NCBI GenBank assembly: GCA_004356555.1
Contig: SMWY01000081.1
Location: 1 to 7,272 of the forward strand
Length of the DNA: 7,272 nt
Source of the DNA: Candidatus Dadabacteria bacterium
Lineage (GTDB): Bacteria > Desulfobacterota_D > UBA1144 > Nemesobacterales > UBA2774
Direction: 5' to 3'
Each line of letters opens with the position of its first letter. Positions within the stretch are counted from its first letter, which is position 1. The notes under the pieces were generated by a model, which was given only the letters and a program-made list of their open reading frames with translations, made no database searches and was not told the DNA's origin. Shown here piece after piece: positions 5,988 to 7,272 of the stretch. The translations under genes and the position numbers were made by a program.

Positions 5988-6962
5988 ATGCAAAAATCAG
6001 AGAGTACAAGAGAATTCGTCAAAGATTACTACGGCAAGGCAGCGCAAGAACCTAAAGAGGATCTTTGTTGTCCCACCGCTTACCCCACAGAAGACATTGG
6101 TCATATCCCCGGGGAGGTAATAGATAGATTTTATGGATGCGGCAGCCCAATCAGCCTTGCCGGGATAAAAGAAGGAGAAGTTGTAGTAGACTTGGGCTTT
6201 GGAGCGGGCATCGATTGTTTTATAGCAGCAAAGAAAACAGGAGCCAGGGGACAAGTAATCGGTGTGGATATGACCGATAATATGCTCAAAGTTGCTAATG
6301 AAAGTAAGAGCGCAGTCTCCACCAACTTGGGCTACGATATTGTTGAATTTAGAAAAGGCTTTCTAGAAGAGATACCAGTCGATAATAAATCTGTGGATCT
6401 CATAACATCCAACTGTGTAATCAACCTCTCACCCGATAAAAGAAAAGTATTTAGAGAGATGATCAGGATTTTAAAAGACCACGGCAGAATCGTAGTATCA
6501 GACATCATCTCATCTCAGAGGATCCCTGAAAACATAAGAGGCAATGAGCAGCTTTTAGGGGAATGTATAGCGGGCGCTTTGACTGAGGATCAATTCTTAT
6601 CATATTTGGAGCAAGCTGGTTTCTACGGCATAGAGGTGCTTGGCAAGACATACTGGAAAACTATTGAGAACATTGATTTCTATTCAATTACAGTAAGAGG
6701 CTACAAGTTTGAAAAAACCGCTGGCTGTGTATTTATCGGCCAACACGCAGTTTATAACGGCCCCTTCAAAGTAATAATTGACGAAGAGGGTCATGTATTT
6801 CCAAGGAATCAGTCTATTGAAGTATGCACTGATACTGCACAGAAGTTATCTGACATACCCTACAAAGGGATGTTTACAATCTTAGAGCCTGATCAGAATT
6901 CCAAGGAGGCCTCTTGTTGCTCACCGAATGCGAATAATGGTAACGGCACCAGTTGCTGTTAA
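5988..6962 (+). CDS. arsM: Arsenite S-adenosylmethionine methyltransferase
   Basis: ArsM transfers methyl groups from S-adenosylmethionine to As(III) in the cytosol, giving methylated and partly volatile arsenicals. It acts in detoxification or as the first step to organoarsenicals. The 324 residues contain the SAM-binding motif DLGFGAGID (68-76), the acidic residue in GVDMTDNML (92-100) and the family signature SNCVINLSPDKRKVF (141-155). The arsenic-binding cysteines match the AS3MT/ArsM set: C51 in YGCGSP, C143 in SNCVINL and C193 in GECIAGAL. The N-terminal pair C27-C28 is a likely fourth site. Residues from about 237 form the C-terminal domain. The protein ends in two vicinal pairs, C310-C311 and C323-C324, joined by an Asn/Gly-rich linker, a tail seen in many bacterial ArsM proteins that may bind As(III). 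It lies 112 bases after arsR and 35 before the next gene, on the same strand. A catalytically complete enzyme is expected. Confidence 0.96.
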   Translation: MQKSESTREFVKDYYGKAAQEPKEDLCCPTAYPTEDIGHIPGEVIDRFYGCGSPISLAGIKEGEVVVDLGFGAGIDCFIAAKKTGARGQVIGVDMTDNMLKVANESKSAVSTNLGYDIVEFRKGFLEEIPVDNKSVDLITSNCVINLSPDKRKVFREMIRILKDHGRIVVSDIISSQRIPENIRGNEQLLGECIAGALTEDQFLSYLEQAGFYGIEVLGKTYWKTIENIDFYSITVRGYKFEKTAGCVFIGQHAVYNGPFKVIIDEEGHVFPRNQSIEVCTDTAQKLSDIPYKGMFTILEPDQNSKEASCCSPNANNGNGTSCC

Positions 6963-6986
6963 AATAATGGATAAAAAAGCAGTAAC

Positions 6987-6991
6987 GGAGG
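6987..6991 (+). promoter_or_regulatory. Ribosome binding site of the AhpD-like gene
   Basis: GGAGG ends six bases before the ATG at 6998. This ideal spacing supports that start and shows the truncated ORF at the right edge is a real gene. Confidence 0.75.
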
Positions 6992-6997
6992 CTAGAT

Positions 6998-7272
6998 ATG
7001 GATTATTATGACTCAAAAGACTTAAAACGCTTTCCAGAGATTGGAAAATTCAGTAAAGATTTGATGAAAAAATTCTTTGATTACTACAATTCTGCTGTGG
7101 GAGAAGACGGCGCTCTTACAAAAAGGGAGAAAGCTCTCATTGCTCTTGCCGTTTCACACGTCAAAAGATGTCCTTACTGTATCGACGCATACACTACTAA
7201 GTGCCTGGAGTCAGGAGCTGATCCGGAGCAGATGACTGAAGCTATTCATGTTGCAGCTTCTATGGAAGCAGG
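6998..7272 (+). CDS. Carboxymuconolactone decarboxylase/AhpD-like protein, arsenosugar-associated type (runs off the right edge)
   Basis: The 91 visible codons encode a small alpha-helical AhpD-fold protein. It begins MDYYDSKDLKRFPEIGKF. TKREKALIALAVSH (41-54) and a CPYC redox motif (58-61) follow, then the family-typical IDAYTTKCLESGA, and EAIHVAASMEAG at the edge. The opening MDYYD, the CPYCIDAYT motif and the place directly after arsM match the 'arsenosugar biosynthesis-associated peroxidase-like' group, which neighbours the radical-SAM enzyme ArsS; this comes from memory of the family. True AhpD has CxxCxxxH, but here position 65 is Tyr, so the AhpD proton relay is altered. H84 is nearby in sequence. 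A thiol-based redox or peroxidase-like role is inferred, and its substrate is unknown. It starts 35 bases after the arsM stop with a strong ribosome site, consistent with one operon. Confidence 0.92.
   Translation, partial: MDYYDSKDLKRFPEIGKFSKDLMKKFFDYYNSAVGEDGALTKREKALIALAVSHVKRCPYCIDAYTTKCLESGADPEQMTEAIHVAASMEA

Noticed and set aside
5997..6325. Minus-strand ORFs opposite arsM
   Set aside because: Antisense to the SAM-motif region of a complete ArsM, with no independent support.
1..7272. tRNA, rRNA, riboswitch, CRISPR, insertion sequence or phage elements
   Set aside because: I looked on both strands and saw no cloverleaf, long direct repeat array, transposase or integrase motif, or recognisable riboswitch core.

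Overview
The window comes from an AT-rich bacterial chromosome. It holds eight protein-coding genes in two divergent blocks, and the genes at both ends run off the window. The make-up suggests a Gram-negative-type bacterium with one bifunctional RelA/SpoT enzyme: signal peptidase I, one long Rel/Spo homologue directly after guanylate kinase, and a single-domain GDP-mannose pyrophosphorylase. A deltaproteobacterial or candidate-phylum (possibly aquatic or marine) lineage would fit, but no marker gene here fixes the taxon. I see no tRNA, rRNA, CRISPR array, insertion sequence or phage gene.

Left block, minus strand, transcribed from about 5205 down to 1: a HAD-IA phosphatase; mannose-1-phosphate guanylyltransferase (manC); guanylate kinase (gmk); a bifunctional (p)ppGpp synthetase/hydrolase (relA/spoT type) whose start overlaps the gmk stop by 4 bases (ATGA); and, after a 138-base gap, the N-terminal third or so of signal peptidase I (lepB). 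A good sigma-70-like promoter (TTGAAA-N17-TAGAAT) lies between manC and gmk, so gmk-relA/spoT probably has its own transcript. Several of these enzymes handle guanine nucleotides: Gmk makes GDP, Rel turns GTP/GDP into (p)ppGpp, and ManC uses GTP. The rpoZ gene that often lies between gmk and spoT is absent.

A 334-base divergent spacer (5206-5539) separates the blocks. It contains a 20-base dyad (5489-5508) that is a good candidate operator for the ArsR repressor encoded just after it.

Right block, plus strand: arsR, arsM (arsenite S-adenosylmethionine methyltransferase with all expected cysteines) and the start of a carboxymuconolactone-decarboxylase/AhpD-like protein of the kind that accompanies the arsenosugar radical-SAM enzyme ArsS. 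This is an arsenic biotransformation operon that most likely continues into arsS beyond the right edge. The logic would be: As(III) releases ArsR, ArsM methylates arsenic, and the downstream enzymes turn the methylated product into an organoarsenical.

I do not see a wholly new system. The points most worth a second look are the two prolines and the perfect DNA hairpin in the ArsR recognition helix, the paired dyads before arsR and arsM, and the unseen remainder of the arsenosugar operon.
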